Of a stretch of DNA of 64,000 nt, positions 24,560-35,709 are shown piece after piece. The DNA is from Theristus sp. LFF4_11 (lineage: Eukaryota > Nematoda > Chromadorea > Monhysterida > Xyalidae). Below the pieces are notes generated by a model, which ran no database searches, was not told where the DNA came from, and saw nothing but the letters and a program-made list of their open reading frames with translations. The stretch spans positions 186,001-250,000 of the forward strand of contig JASANC010002121.1 of assembly GCA_030248135.1 (NCBI GenBank), read 5' to 3'. A program made the position numbers and the translations under genes. Within the stretch, counting starts at the first letter, position 1. Every line of letters begins with the position of its first letter.

Positions 24560-26450
24560 TTACTTTTAACAGTTACGAGTTCACGAAAATGATCCTGCAT
24601 TCTGGAGGGTTGCCAAATAAAAAAAAAACATCGTAAACATTGTACCGCACCCCTAAGCACGAGACTGCGTCTCGTGACTCCGGGACCCCTCCCGTAGGTA
24701 AATCCCCTTCACGACTCATCCCCATGTGTAGCCCCTTTCAAAATGTTTTTGAATCATTTGAGTTTTCAATCACAAATTTTTGTTCAAAAATACCGAAATT
24801 TTCTTCAAAAACCATGATTTGTTGCTTCCCAAGTGCGCATAATATGCGCTGGGTTATTTAGTCTTACAAACACCTCAGGATCCCTCGTCTAAAATTGTCT
24901 GTCATCTTCGGCACTGGTCGTGTCGTGTAGATGTGAGCCTTTTTTGTGCGTGTAATCGTGAAAGGGTTGAGTGACAGCAAGATGTAGTGATTAGCTGGGG
25001 AAACCACCTGAGCACAACAAGTGTGTGTGCTTGCGGTATGCCGAATAAATAACGCAGTACTAGTCTTCTCAATCAAGGCGAGACCAGTTGCAGACTAGGA
25101 GTTGTGGTTTTTAGGAATGTTAAGATATTCGCCAATCGAGTGTGCAATTCACAAAGAATGAACAGAATAAAACGAAACCCATTAAATTTTAAGAAACGCG
25201 TCAAGTTTGACACACAATTGGGTTTCGGAACGTCTTTTTTTCATTCAAATTTCGCGCGCTCCTTGCATCCTGATAAAAGCTGCCATCTTTAATCGGCCAT
25301 ACCTTACGCTGAAAAAAATAATAATTGCACTATTGAATTTTTATATCGGTGTCAATCTTTTGTAAATAACCCCCCCCCCAATAATCCCCCCTCCCCCACC
25401 AATAAACCCCCACCCCTAAAAATTGCTGACGTATTAATCCCCCATGGGGGTTTATTGGAGGTAATACGGTAACTGTTGCATTTTTTGATACAGTTTCTGT
25501 TCATCTGTTTCGTCAAAAATAAGAAAAATACGTAAGGAAAAAATTTTTGAGAAGAATTGTTGCTCTGAAAATGAATTCTGATAATGCGTTGGACAATCGC
25601 GATTTTTGTGAACGGTTTGTTGTCGGCAACTTTGCCCAGAATAGCGCGGAACATCTTATTTCTTATTGCAAACTGACTTTTTTCTCCAGTGTAAATCTGG
25701 TGCTCTCGGCTATTATTCTGTGCCCCAAAGTCGTTTAAAATATTTGTTTAAAATAAAAAATATTGAAGAAAAAACAAAAAATGACCAAAAAAAACAATAA
25801 CCACTCGATACACGCAAAACGAAAAAAAGTTGCCTCCACAGGATTCCCTGGAATTTTTCTCATGACTATAAATTTTGCCTCATAAATTTTTAGCACAAAA
25901 ATGTTGTTATAATCAATAACCTTTGCATTTTATTCAAAATCGGTCACAGCTACCACGAAAGCGTTACGTGTGCAGAATGCACAGTCGCAAGTCATCACTT
26001 TTTCCTGAGCAGGAATACGTTATCTGCCGTTGAAAATCTCCAGGCGTCAAAGTCGCATGTTTGCACGCAGAATTATGACTGCCACACTACGCAACGTTCA
26101 CACATGCACTTCAACTCACTAATTACTTTGCTTCAGCTGTGCTCACCAACATTTCACCGCGTGCTTCATTTCGGTTGTAACCGCGGCCAATTATAATCAT
26201 GAAGCTTATCTCGGAATATGATCACGTGCAGAAAAAACGGAAGATTCAAGTGAAAAATTGCGTGACGGTAATTTAGAAATGATTGGAATTGACATTTGCG
26301 AACGTTGAATGCTGCTTGCGCTTTTTGCGCAACAATAAATGAATGAAATGTCACTTGGGATTTTAACATTCCGCTGCACAACATTTTATTTTTGAATTTT
26401 TTTGCGTTTTTCCCTCTTTTGATTTTGTCGTTTGGTATTTCGAAATCAGC
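24560..26450. other. Intergenic region between vWA-ZP copies B and C, with repeat fragments
   Basis: 24640-24910 holds a degenerate relative of the G/C module linker: AAAACCATGATTTGTTG, then CATAATATGCGCTGGGTTATTTA, ending in a CATCTTCGGCACTG that matches the module border. 25370-25469 is a truncated copy of the CCGTATTACC MITE seen whole at 30213-30663. It ends GAGGTAATACGG then TA. The remainder is AT-rich and I see no gene in it. Confidence 0.55.
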
Positions 26451-29400
26451 ATGTCAATTAAACAATCAATCTTATTTGTTCTGGCCATGGTGAGTGCTCC
26501 CAGATGTTTCACAATTCAGTGTCTTTTTTATTTTTTGTTATACGATTCATGCGTTTGTTTGTAGCTGACGGTCGCGGCTGCGGTGCCGATCGACAATGAG
26601 CTCCTGTTGAAACCAATCTTTAAGCCGGCAAGAACTCGTACGTCTCACTTTTTCACCTAAAGCCTGTTCACAAATCTGACGCCTTGGGTGCAATTGGAAA
26701 GACACCCATTGCGTGGGCGGTGTGCAATGATCAATCAGTCAAAATGTCTTTGTGTTGCCTGACTTTGCTCCCATTTCCCAGAACGTCTGTGTGGCACTGA
26801 CTTGACGGCCGACATGATCTTTGTCATTGACGGTTCATCGAGCATAAACGCCACAAATTTTCGCAAACTCGCCAATTGGCTGGCGGACACCGTGCAAAAG
26901 CTGCCGAAAAGCACTCGCTACGGGGTGGTGGAATTCTCTGGGCACCCCGTGAAACTCTGGGGCCTCGACGCCTACAACGACACTGAAACTGTTGCTGGTT
27001 TGCTGGGTGGCTTTGTAAGCGACAATTTCTGTGCACCTTCGGCAACGGTGTAATTTGCCGCGGATATTTCTGTCTGAGAGGCAATTCAAAGTCGCGTTGT
27101 TGTTTTGACTTGTTTTCTTCAAGAACTTCCCAATTGTTATAGTTTACATGATACACGGCACTAAAAAATGCAGAGAGCGTAAAATTGTAAAAAGAGTGTA
27201 AACTGAAAATTGCCAAAAAGCGGACCTTGCAGAGCGGGTGCGTGTGACTCGCTGTTAAATACCAATGGCACCGTGGCACGTCTCACGCCTCTTCTTGTTC
27301 TCAGTGGTCGGACAAATACGCAATTGCAGAGGCGTTTCGCAAAATGCGTTACATCACGGGCACAACAAAAATTGGTGAAGCGCTGAAGTTTGTCATCGAG
27401 AAGGGTCTGTTGACTGAGGGCAACCGCAAGCACGTGCCAGACCTGCTGATTGTCTTCACTGACGGTCGTTCGTCGGATGAGGTCGGCGAAAGCGCACGCA
27501 GGATACGCAAAATGGTACACCGCGCTTATGTGTGCGTCAAGGATTGCAGGTGCAGTCACTGGCAACGTCTACCGAACATTTCGCTGAACAATTTGCGGCT
27601 GTGTGTCCAGCTTGCTCGTTTGGAACATTAATTCCTGACACTTAAGATAGGCTTTTTGAGTCGACCGACCCGGCCTCCACACCTCTAGGCACAATTTCAA
27701 AAAAGTTCTCAAATTCAGTCAAATTTAAAACCAATCAAACCGCCTTGATGCCCTGAGTTCGAAAATCATATTTTTATCCTAATCCAAGGCTTTTTTATGC
27801 TTTAAAACTAGAAAAAACCTAGTTTTCGACTCCCTTGTAGTAAAACTGCTCTAGCTCGCTTCTGCTTGAAGCTATTAACAAAAATCAAACACCAATCGAT
27901 TTCCCTTGTATTCGCGCACATTTTTTGCTGTTATACTACAGCTTGAAAACGTTTTTTCATGCTCTGTATTTGTAAAAAACTGCAGAGGTTGGTGGTTTTT
28001 CACGTTTTTGGGTACTTTAAAAACGTTTGTGGGGTATAGTTTCTAGGTAATTCTGAAAGATCTGCAAAAAATGTATATCCATGTAAAATTTCAGCTTCAT
28101 AAAGCGTCGCCGGGACTCACACAATACAAAACAAAATGGCTTGTCGCATGCGTTTTTGGTCAATATGCCGCATGCAGGGTGTTTCCTCCCACCCCCCAAT
28201 TTTTTTAGGGCCACCTCAGGTGCTGCAACCGTGACTAAAGATGGGTTTTCGGATACGCTGAGTTCAAAAATCTTATTTAGATTTTTGCCCGACGTTTCTA
28301 CTGTGCCCTAAACGCGTATGCAATGGGGATCAGGAGGGAAATTTCCTTAAAAATTAAATTTAAATAAAAAGCGCGTCACAAGGCACCTGAAATCCTGTTA
28401 CAAAAACAAATCGAGGGCGCTGAGTCCGAATATAATGTTTATTTTGCTATACGGATTACTCCGCACCCTAAAAACGGCCTCTATGAGGACGGAAAGGGAA
28501 AAAATTTAAAAAAATCGGAAACTAGTCAAAAAATATATGAAAACTGTGTCGTAAATACAAATCGAGGTTGCTGAGTCCGAATATGATGTTTATTTTGCTA
28601 TACGGATTACTCCGCACCCTAAAAGCAATTTCTATGGGGACAGAAGGGGAAAAAATTAAAAAAATCGGAAACTAGAGTAAAAAAATTGAAACTGTGCCGT
28701 AAATACAAACCGAAGTCGCTGAGTTCCAATATAATGTTTATTTTGCCATACGAATTATTTCGCGCCCTAAAAACGGCCTCTATTGGGACGAAAAGGGAAA
28801 AATTTTGAAAAGTCGAAATTAGTTAAAAAATCTGAAAACTATGCCACAAACACAAACCGAGATCGCTGAGTTCGAATATGATGTTTTTATTTTGCCTTAC
28901 GGTTTACTACGCACCCTAAAAACAGCTTCTATAGGGACGTAAAAGGATAAATCTGAAGAAAATCGGAAACTAGTCGAAAGAATCCGTATAGCAAAATATA
29001 CATCATATTTTGACTCAGCGACATCGATTTCTATATATGGCACAGTTTTCAGATTTTTTTGGCTAGTTTCCGGATTTTTTTATTTTTCTCTCTTTTCATC
29101 CCTGTAAAAACTATTTTTAGGGTGCGGAGCAATCCGCATGGCAAAATGAACAGCATATTCGGATTGAGCGACCTTGATTTCTATTTATGGCACAGTTTTT
29201 AGATTTTTTGACTGGTTTCCGATTTTTTCCAGATTTCTCCTTTTTCGTCCCTATAGAGACCGTTTTTAGGGTGCGGGGTAATCCTTATAGCCAAATAAGC
29301 ATTATATTCGGACTGAGCGACCTTGATTTTCATTTATGGCACAGTTTTCAGATTTTTTGGCTAGTTTCCGATTTTCTTCGGATTTCTCCCTTTTTGTCCA

Positions 29401-32400
29401 TATAAAAATTGTTTTTAGAGTGTGTAGTAACCCGTATAGCAAAATAAACATCATATTCGGACTCAGCAACCTCGATTTGTATTTACGACACAGTTTTCAT
29501 TTATTTTTTGATTAGTTTCCGATTTTTTAGATTTTTTCCCCTTCTGTCCCTATAGAAGCTGCTTTTAGGGTGCGGAGTAATCCGTATAGCAAAATAAACA
29601 TCATATTCGGACTCAGCGACCACGATTTGTATTTGTAACCGGATTTCAGGTGCCTTGTGACTCGCTTTTTATTTAAATTTATTTTTTAAGGAAATTTCCC
29701 TCCTGATCCCCATGGCATACGCGTGGCACAGTAGAAACGTCGGGCAAAAATCTAAATAAGATTTTTGAACTCAGCGTACCCGAAAACCCATCTTTAGTCA
29801 CGGTTGCAGCACCTGAGGTGGCCCTAAAAAAATTGGCGGGTGGGAGGAAACACCCTGCATGCGGCATATTGACCAAAAACGCATGCGACAAGCCATTTTG
29901 TTTTGTATCGTGTGAGTCCCGGCGACGCTTTATGAAGCTGAAATTTTACATGGATATACATTTTTCGCAGATCTTTCAGAATTACCTAGAAACTATACCC
30001 CACAAACGTTTCTAAAGTACCCAAAAACGTAAAAAACCACCAACCTCTGCAGTTTTTTATAAATACAAAGCATGAAAAAACGTTTTCAACCTGTAGTATA
30101 ACAGCGAAAAATGTGCGCAAATACAAGGGAAATCGATTGGTGTTTGATTTTTGTTAATAGCTTCAAGCAGAAGCGAGCTAGAGCAGTTTTACTACAAGGG
30201 AGTCGAAAACTACCGTATTACCTCTATTAACCCCCCCCCCCAAAATTAAACCCCCCCCAAAAAAAATAAACCCCCACCCCCTCGACAACTTTCCAAATAA
30301 TCCCCCCCCAAAAAAATAAACCCCATGGGGGTTTATTAGAAACCTGTTTGAAACACATACCTAGCGAATTCAGTGGCTGAATGCAGTGACATTGGTGAAA
30401 TTGTGCTACCAAAGGCCCCAAAGGGATGAGTTGGCGGTAATTTCATTACAAAAGGCTGTTACCAAAGGAAATCTCTGTGAAAAGTAGAAGTTTCTGCGAC
30501 TTCCTTCCTGCCATGGAAGGTATTTTTGCCATTTTGCCCACCCCTAAAAATGGTTTCCAAATAAACCCCCCCCAAAAATAATCCCCCCCCCAAAAATAAA
30601 CCCCCACCCCCAGAAGTCGCTGAAGAAATAAACCCCCATGGGGGTTTAATAGAGGTAATACGGTAGGTTTTTTCTAGTTTTGAAGCATAAAAAGCCTTGG
30701 ATTAGGATAAAAATATGATTTTCGAACTCAGGGCATCAAGGCGGTTCGATTGGTCTTAAATTTGACTGAATTTGAGAACTTTTTTGAAATTGTGCCTAAG
30801 GAGGGTCGGTATTGTGAAAAAGCCTATCTTAAACGTGCCGAACAGAACAAATCGTGGGAGATACAAACGGCGGCTTTTGTTCAGCAGACGTTCTCAGTGG
30901 TGGTGCAACAAAGTGCTTGTTCAATGTCATGTCCACAACGCAGGGTGTCAACGTGTTTGCAATTGGCATCACGGATCACATTGACATGCAGCAGCTGCAG
31001 ATCATCACCGGTGACCCAAAAAAGGTCATCACAATTCCGCAGTTCAAAGATCTCACTGAAGACACGCGTCAGAGAATCTTTGCACGCTTGCAAACATGCG
31101 CTCTTGTTGAAGGTTGGTCGCCATGGTACAACACGCAAAAACGTGTCAAACGCTAACAAAGTGTCCGCTGTCCTGTTCGCCTGGCTGTCCCGCGCGCTGC
31201 TCATGTCCAATGTCGTGGTGTCTTGGAAATCAAAGTACATATTTTAGCAGCAGTTTTGGACCACATTTATTTTCAAGACACAGGCACCGCGTGGGATGCC
31301 CAGGTCGACATCACACCGGACATCTGTTCGGACACCTTTTTTAACGTGAATATGCATGCAGATGTATGGGGAGAGATGTACTGCTCAATGTGCTTTGAAC
31401 ATTCTCAGTTGAGAAAGCATCAACGGGTGAGCCGACAATTGACATTGAGTGCAACCCGGACTCGATCGCGGTCGGGGCAGACACGAGAAACCCATTTGAG
31501 GGTCATGTCTACGTGAAGCAGCATTTTAACGTACGTTTTCTTTCTAGATACGATAAAGACCAGGATCCGATTTAAATCAATACTGGAAATCTCTTGAATT
31601 TAAAAAGTAGACTGTCACAAACAAAAAAGACGAAAACGTGGAATTTTGGAATGAAATTTAGTTACAAACAGACTTAGGGGAGTGGTATGTGCAGGATGAA
31701 GACTGCCGGAACACAGGTGACGGTGCAACAGGCAGGGCTGAACTCAGGATCCCAATTAGAAAATGCGGCGTTAGTCGACGTAGAACGGTGAGTCTGCTCG
31801 TTTTCGTTTCTTTCACACCTCAAATGATCCGATCGATCGTTTGCAGTTTGAGCCAGCTGGTTTGCTAATTGAGAGCACCGTGGTGTTCACGTTTCACAAG
31901 CGCTTTCTCACCAAAGTCGACCGTGTCTATCGTGTGAATTGTTTCTTTATGGAGGTCGACAAGACAATCACGGCAGACCTGCTTCAGGCTCGGTAAGATA
32001 AATGCTTGGATTCCTTCATCAGTAAAGTTTGGCTCATGATGGTCTGAACATGAGGTTCATTTCATAATTCCTTAGATTCTTGTAGCATCTTTGGTTCCTG
32101 GCTGAAACATAAAAACGCACGGATTGTGCCTGTTAAAGAGCCATTCATGTATGGAATCTAAAAAAAAACAGCGATCGATTTGAAAATAGCTCTCTTTAAA
32201 AACTGTGAACACCGATCAGTGCACTGACTACGTCGCTCGTCACCGAGCAATTCCCGATGCCCACTTGTTCGTATTCGTTACATCGAGGCAGCCCAGATGG
32301 GCCAACCGTCAGATTTGCCGTAGTCGGAGAGGCAATTTATCACAAATGGCAGTGCGACGACTGTGAGCGCTAAATTCGATATTTTCATTTGTTATTTCCT

Positions 32401-33358
32401 CTCCAACGAGGTCACATTGCACCGATTTCTTTGTTCCCAGCTGATTCCGATCAACTGTTCAAGATGCGCGTCTACGACTGTTTTGTGACGGACGGCCAAG
32501 GAGAGAAAGTGCAGCTGTTGGATCAAAATGGGTTCTGATGACACATTAACAAGCTTTTTTTGGATTTGCCAGACTTCAAGCAGTTCCAATGAGTTTCCCA
32601 TTTTTGGCAGTTGCTCACTCGACCGTCACCTGTTGCCCAGCGTGAACTACGTTGACGGACGTCTGCTCGCCTTTGTCGAGTCGCACGCATTCAAATTCCG
32701 CGATCGCGTCAACGAGCACTTTCAGTGCCAAATTGAACTGTGCGTCGACTTGGAGGGTGGATGTGCAGCCAGCGAGTTTGTGAGTGCATGACGTGACGTT
32801 TGAGCAGTTTGACTTGTAGCATTGGGGCTGAACCAGTGACATTACAATTACAATTAACGTTCAGGGTGGCGCAGAAGTAAAGGTCATGACTTCTGCGCCA
32901 CCCTGTACACTCGACAGTTTTTAGCCGCCAACGTGCTCGACAGCAGGCAGTCGCAACAAACGGCACATCAATGGTTACACTAAAACGAACAGCACATTTG
33001 GACAATCTTCGGTACCATTTTTGGTAAATTTTGAAACATCGAACAAACGCATTTAAGCTGCACATTTTTTACATAGCTCACCATTGGTGGACGTGCGTGG
33101 ACTGATGTGGAAACTGGGTCACTAGAATTGATCGATGGCTCTGACATCGGTTGGGAAACGTTTGCGTTTGAGGCCGTTTACAATGAACAAAACAGTTCTC
33201 GATCTCTGGACGCTGCGAATGGAGTGTGCATTTCGACACAAAACTCCGTTTACATCTTGCTGTCACTAATGACAATGCTGATCACCAGTGTTGCACTGGT
33301 CTTAGTTTGGTTGGTTTGCACCTTGCTTTCGCCGAAGGATACAACATGCAGGACTTGA
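26451..33358 (+). CDS. vWA-ZP cuticlin-like protein, copy C (13 exons, 618 aa)
   Basis: Exons: 26451-26489, 26565-26637, 26782-27014, 27305-27514, 30944-31112, 31409-31530, 31695-31787, 31847-31992, 32220-32362, 32441-32531, 32611-32779, 32925-33011, 33077-33358. The signal peptide starts MSIKQSILFVLAM. The vWA MIDAS is intact (DGSSS, GTTKIG, TDGRSSD). ZP landmarks are FEGHVYVKQHF, LIESTVVFTFH, MPTCSYSLHR and FQCQIELC. The furin-type site is RNKR (about 506-509), and the terminal TM contains SLMTMLITSVALVLVW. Compared with A and B it keeps about 13 more residues at the exon 3/4 junction (LLGGF then WSDKYAIA) and has an extra intron in the tail. Intron 4 (27515-30943) contains the giant foldback. 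Its three-copy array position suggests a matrix role shared with A and B. Confidence 0.87.
28390..29640. repeat. Oppositely oriented tandem arrays of a ~150 bp monomer
   Basis: A word like CGCTGAGTCCGAATATGATG recurs about every 150 bases near 28416, 28570, 28722 and 28866. Its reverse complement, like CATCATATTCGGACTCAGCG, recurs near 29005, 29152, 29302, 29450 and 29605. Each monomer also carries TACGGATTACTCCGCACCCT and GGAAACTAG. The switch of orientation is near 28985, the centre of the foldback. Confidence 0.85.
30213..30663. mobile_element. 451 bp MITE with CCGTATTACCTCTATTAA ends and TA duplication
   Basis: The ends CCGTATTACCTCTATTAACC and GGTTTAATAGAGGTAATACGG are inverted repeats flanked by TA on each side. 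The uninterrupted left arm of the foldback, read in reverse, shows the pre-insertion sequence with a single TA between GTCGAAAAC and GGTTTTTTCTAG. The interior holds C-runs and AATAAACCCCCA words. A truncated relative is at 25370-25469. Confidence 0.88.
32862..32905. repeat. Perfect 17 bp inverted repeat (hairpin) in an intron of vWA-ZP copy C
   Basis: CAGGGTGGCGCAGAAGT at 32862-32878 and its exact complement at 32889-32905 enclose a 10-base loop. The outer CAGGGTG equals the terminal bases of the TA-flanked TIR transposons in this window, and TA follows on the right side. It sits 19 bases before the acceptor of exon 12. Confidence 0.9.
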
Positions 33359-33610
33359 CGATTGCTGTGACACACTGTATGTGTAAATTGTTGGTGTCTC
33401 TTTGCTGAATTATCGTAACACGGTCACGTGCTTTTTTCTGTTCATATTTTTCAACTTACTTATTTCTGTGATGTTTTTCTTTTCAAATCCAACTTGCACA
33501 CGTTTTGGTTCTTCATTCAGTTCGGTAGGCTAGAACATGACTTCGAGCAAACAGACAAATCAAAATCGAAAAAAGTTCAAGACAAGCATTTACGAAAACG
33601 ATTTTCGACG

Positions 33611-35709
33611 TCAAAAGTTTGTGCTGTTGGCGCAGTGACCACATTTCGCACAATCAGCTTGCTCTTCGGGGTTGTCAAATTCCCACAGAATAATGACGTA
33701 AGTGGCAATGACCGACGTCACCTGCAATGCGACAAATAATTTTGCACAAATAAAAACTGACGAAAATGTGCAAAAAAAACTGACGAACAGTAAAGAGAAA
33801 CGAGCGAGTGATGTTTGCGAATCCGCCCATGCTCACTCCGACGGTCACCGTCGCCAGCCGTTGACTGAAAGCGTTCGCAACCGAAAGAATCTGAATGAAA
33901 CGTCAAAATAACAAAAAGAGTCACAAGCATGAGAAGTCATTCATATCAGGCACCTTTGAGTTTGACGGGATCCAAACGTCAACAGCTTCATGCAGGATTT
34001 CTTGCGCTTTGTGTGCCTGCAGCAATATTACCTGAACATGTGCTCACATTCAACGCTAAACGTTCATGAACGTGCTGGCGAACCTGTTCGTGCACAATCG
34101 CCGGCAGCATGGTCAGTGTCAGCATTTGCACAGTGTTCACGCCGCTGAACATCAACGCCAAAGTCTGAAAAGTGCTTTGTTTCACCAATTTCATCAAGTT
34201 TATCTATTGACTATTGGACAACAAGAATTTGAAACTAGCTTGTTCAAACCAGACGAGTTCCTTTGACAAGACGGCATAGAGTGACACGATCAATATGGGA
34301 ACGTTGATCATCAGCAGCACAAACAGCATGTACTGCAGCATGTCGTTCAAATGAAACACAATTTCGCTGCAAATAGTTGAAGTAGGTAGTGAACACTATT
34401 GCAGCTGTTGACTGTTGTTCCATAGTCGCACAAACCTGAACTCAATGTGCCTCCGGAAATGGTGCTCCAGCAGAGCAGCATCGGCCAGTTTCGCAGCCCT
34501 GTGGTCTTGCTTCAAGTGTTTATTGCACAGTTTGAACTCCACAGCGGCGCATTCACAGAGACGAGTGTAGAAGACCATGCTGCACAGCCACAGCAGCCAT
34601 CCCCACGCACACAGCACTATTGTCAACACATCCAGTTGGGGCAGCCAGAACAGGTGCACACCGCTCAACGCATGACCGTCTGGCGCCCACAGACGGATGC
34701 CACTGAGGAATGCAACGGTGACAAGCACTATGACAAAGATCAGCACAGTCCAGCATCGGTTCAGGAGCACTGTGAAACTGCGCCGGTAGACAAGCGTCCC
34801 TTCGCCACCACTGACACTGTGGATGCACAGCAGAAAGCGACGCACTTTGCCTGTGAGAGGCAGCTTGTACAGCTCAGCTAGTCATAACGAAAACAGCTAC
34901 TAGCGACAAAAAACGTTTTAGTGGTCACTTTAGTCATAAGCAAAAAAAAACTGAACGAGATACTGACCGATCAAGATGTTCAATGTCAAAAAAGGTAAAC
35001 CAAAAAAACAAAGAATGTAAAATTAGGGCTTGGTCAATATTTTGTTGTTTCAGTGGCAGCCCTGCTTTTTCAGTCATACTGTCAAACACGATCATAAGAG
35101 GGCGGTGCGCTCAATGCGGATGGTTCCATAATGAACGTGGCAGAGCCGAGAGCGATGTGTTGAACTGACCGGACCAGAACCAGTAGACGACGAACGCACA
35201 GATGAGCACACTTTGCACGACGAACATGGTGAGCACCAGTAGCGACATGTTCCTGGCGGTCAGACGGAGGCGACTGTTGGTCAGCTCCATGAGCAGCAGC
35301 ATGCGCACGGCCACGAACGAGCCACACAGCACCAGCAGCAGCGTCACCACAACGCGCGCCCACTGCACGTACAGCTTCCAGCCTGCAGTACTCGCGCTCA
35401 TATTCAACAGTTCCAGTTCTGGTTTTGCATGACAGTAGTCTTTTCGTTGTTTTTACGAAACCAAGTCGGCATGCCTTTTTTGTGGACGTTTCTGTCGCGA
35501 ACGTAACAGCCGAGATACTTGAGTGCCCGCAACGGCGGCTTGATGACCGCGTAGGCACGTGTGCGCTTGAAGTACACCGGCTGACTGTGTTTGCCAACCG
35601 CATCATTGCACTCGCCGTCGTTCTCGTCCGCGACGCACTTGTCAGCGTCGGTGTTGTGGCCAGCGGCGAATCGCGGCGGATCACTCTCTATGCTATCAAC
35701 TTTGGGCAT
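33611..35709 (-). CDS. Gustatory-receptor-like (GUR/LITE-1 type) 7TM protein (7 exons, 474 aa)
   Basis: Exons in transcript order: 35709-35457, 35418-35170, 34877-34436, 34366-34255, 34203-34048, 33890-33789, 33721-33611. Phases agree throughout. The N-terminal cytoplasmic part has VIKPPLRALKYLGCY, like the (L/I)(R/K)PLL.L.R.LG start of gustatory receptors. Seven hydrophobic segments follow. The end reads GGFANITRSFLFT, then VTSVIATYVIILWEF, matching the conserved ...TY..IL.QF signature of TM7 in this family, with E for Q. A chemosensory or photosensory cation channel at the plasma membrane is expected by family. It is tail to tail with vWA-ZP copy C, 252 bases apart. Weak points are intron 1 (only 38 bases) and the donor of exon 4 (GTCTGG). 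The start is the first ATG in frame. Confidence 0.75.

Larger units (their letters stand above)
27646..30828. mobile_element. 3.2 kb foldback element bounded by TTAA
   Basis: The left end GATAGGCTTTTTGAG (after TTAA at 27642-27645) is matched by the right end AAAAAGCCTATC (before TTAA at 30829-30832). Long arms of about 740 bases pair almost throughout, for example GAAAGATCTGCAAAAAATG on the left against CATTTTTCGCAGATCTTTC on the right. The centre consists of facing tandem arrays. The right arm is lengthened by a later MITE. No transposase frame is visible. TTAA flanks recall piggyBac-type targeting, but the ends do not start with CCC, and TTAA could simply be part of the palindrome. Confidence 0.8.

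Noticed and set aside
28390..29640. CRISPR-like array of regular repeats
   Set aside because: The host is a eukaryote, the monomers are about 150 bases with no unique spacers, and the array is mirrored. It is satellite sequence within a foldback.
30854..30943. Upstream extension of exon 5 of vWA-ZP copy C (the frame is open)
   Set aside because: Copies A and B both place this junction directly before the G(V/W)xVxAxGIT segment, and an acceptor (AACGCAG) sits at the matching place, so 30944 is the exon start.
34396..34435. Read-through of receptor exon 3 to a stop (RLWNNSQQLQ)
   Set aside because: A donor at 34436 joins in phase to the next hydrophobic exon and completes the seven-TM family pattern.
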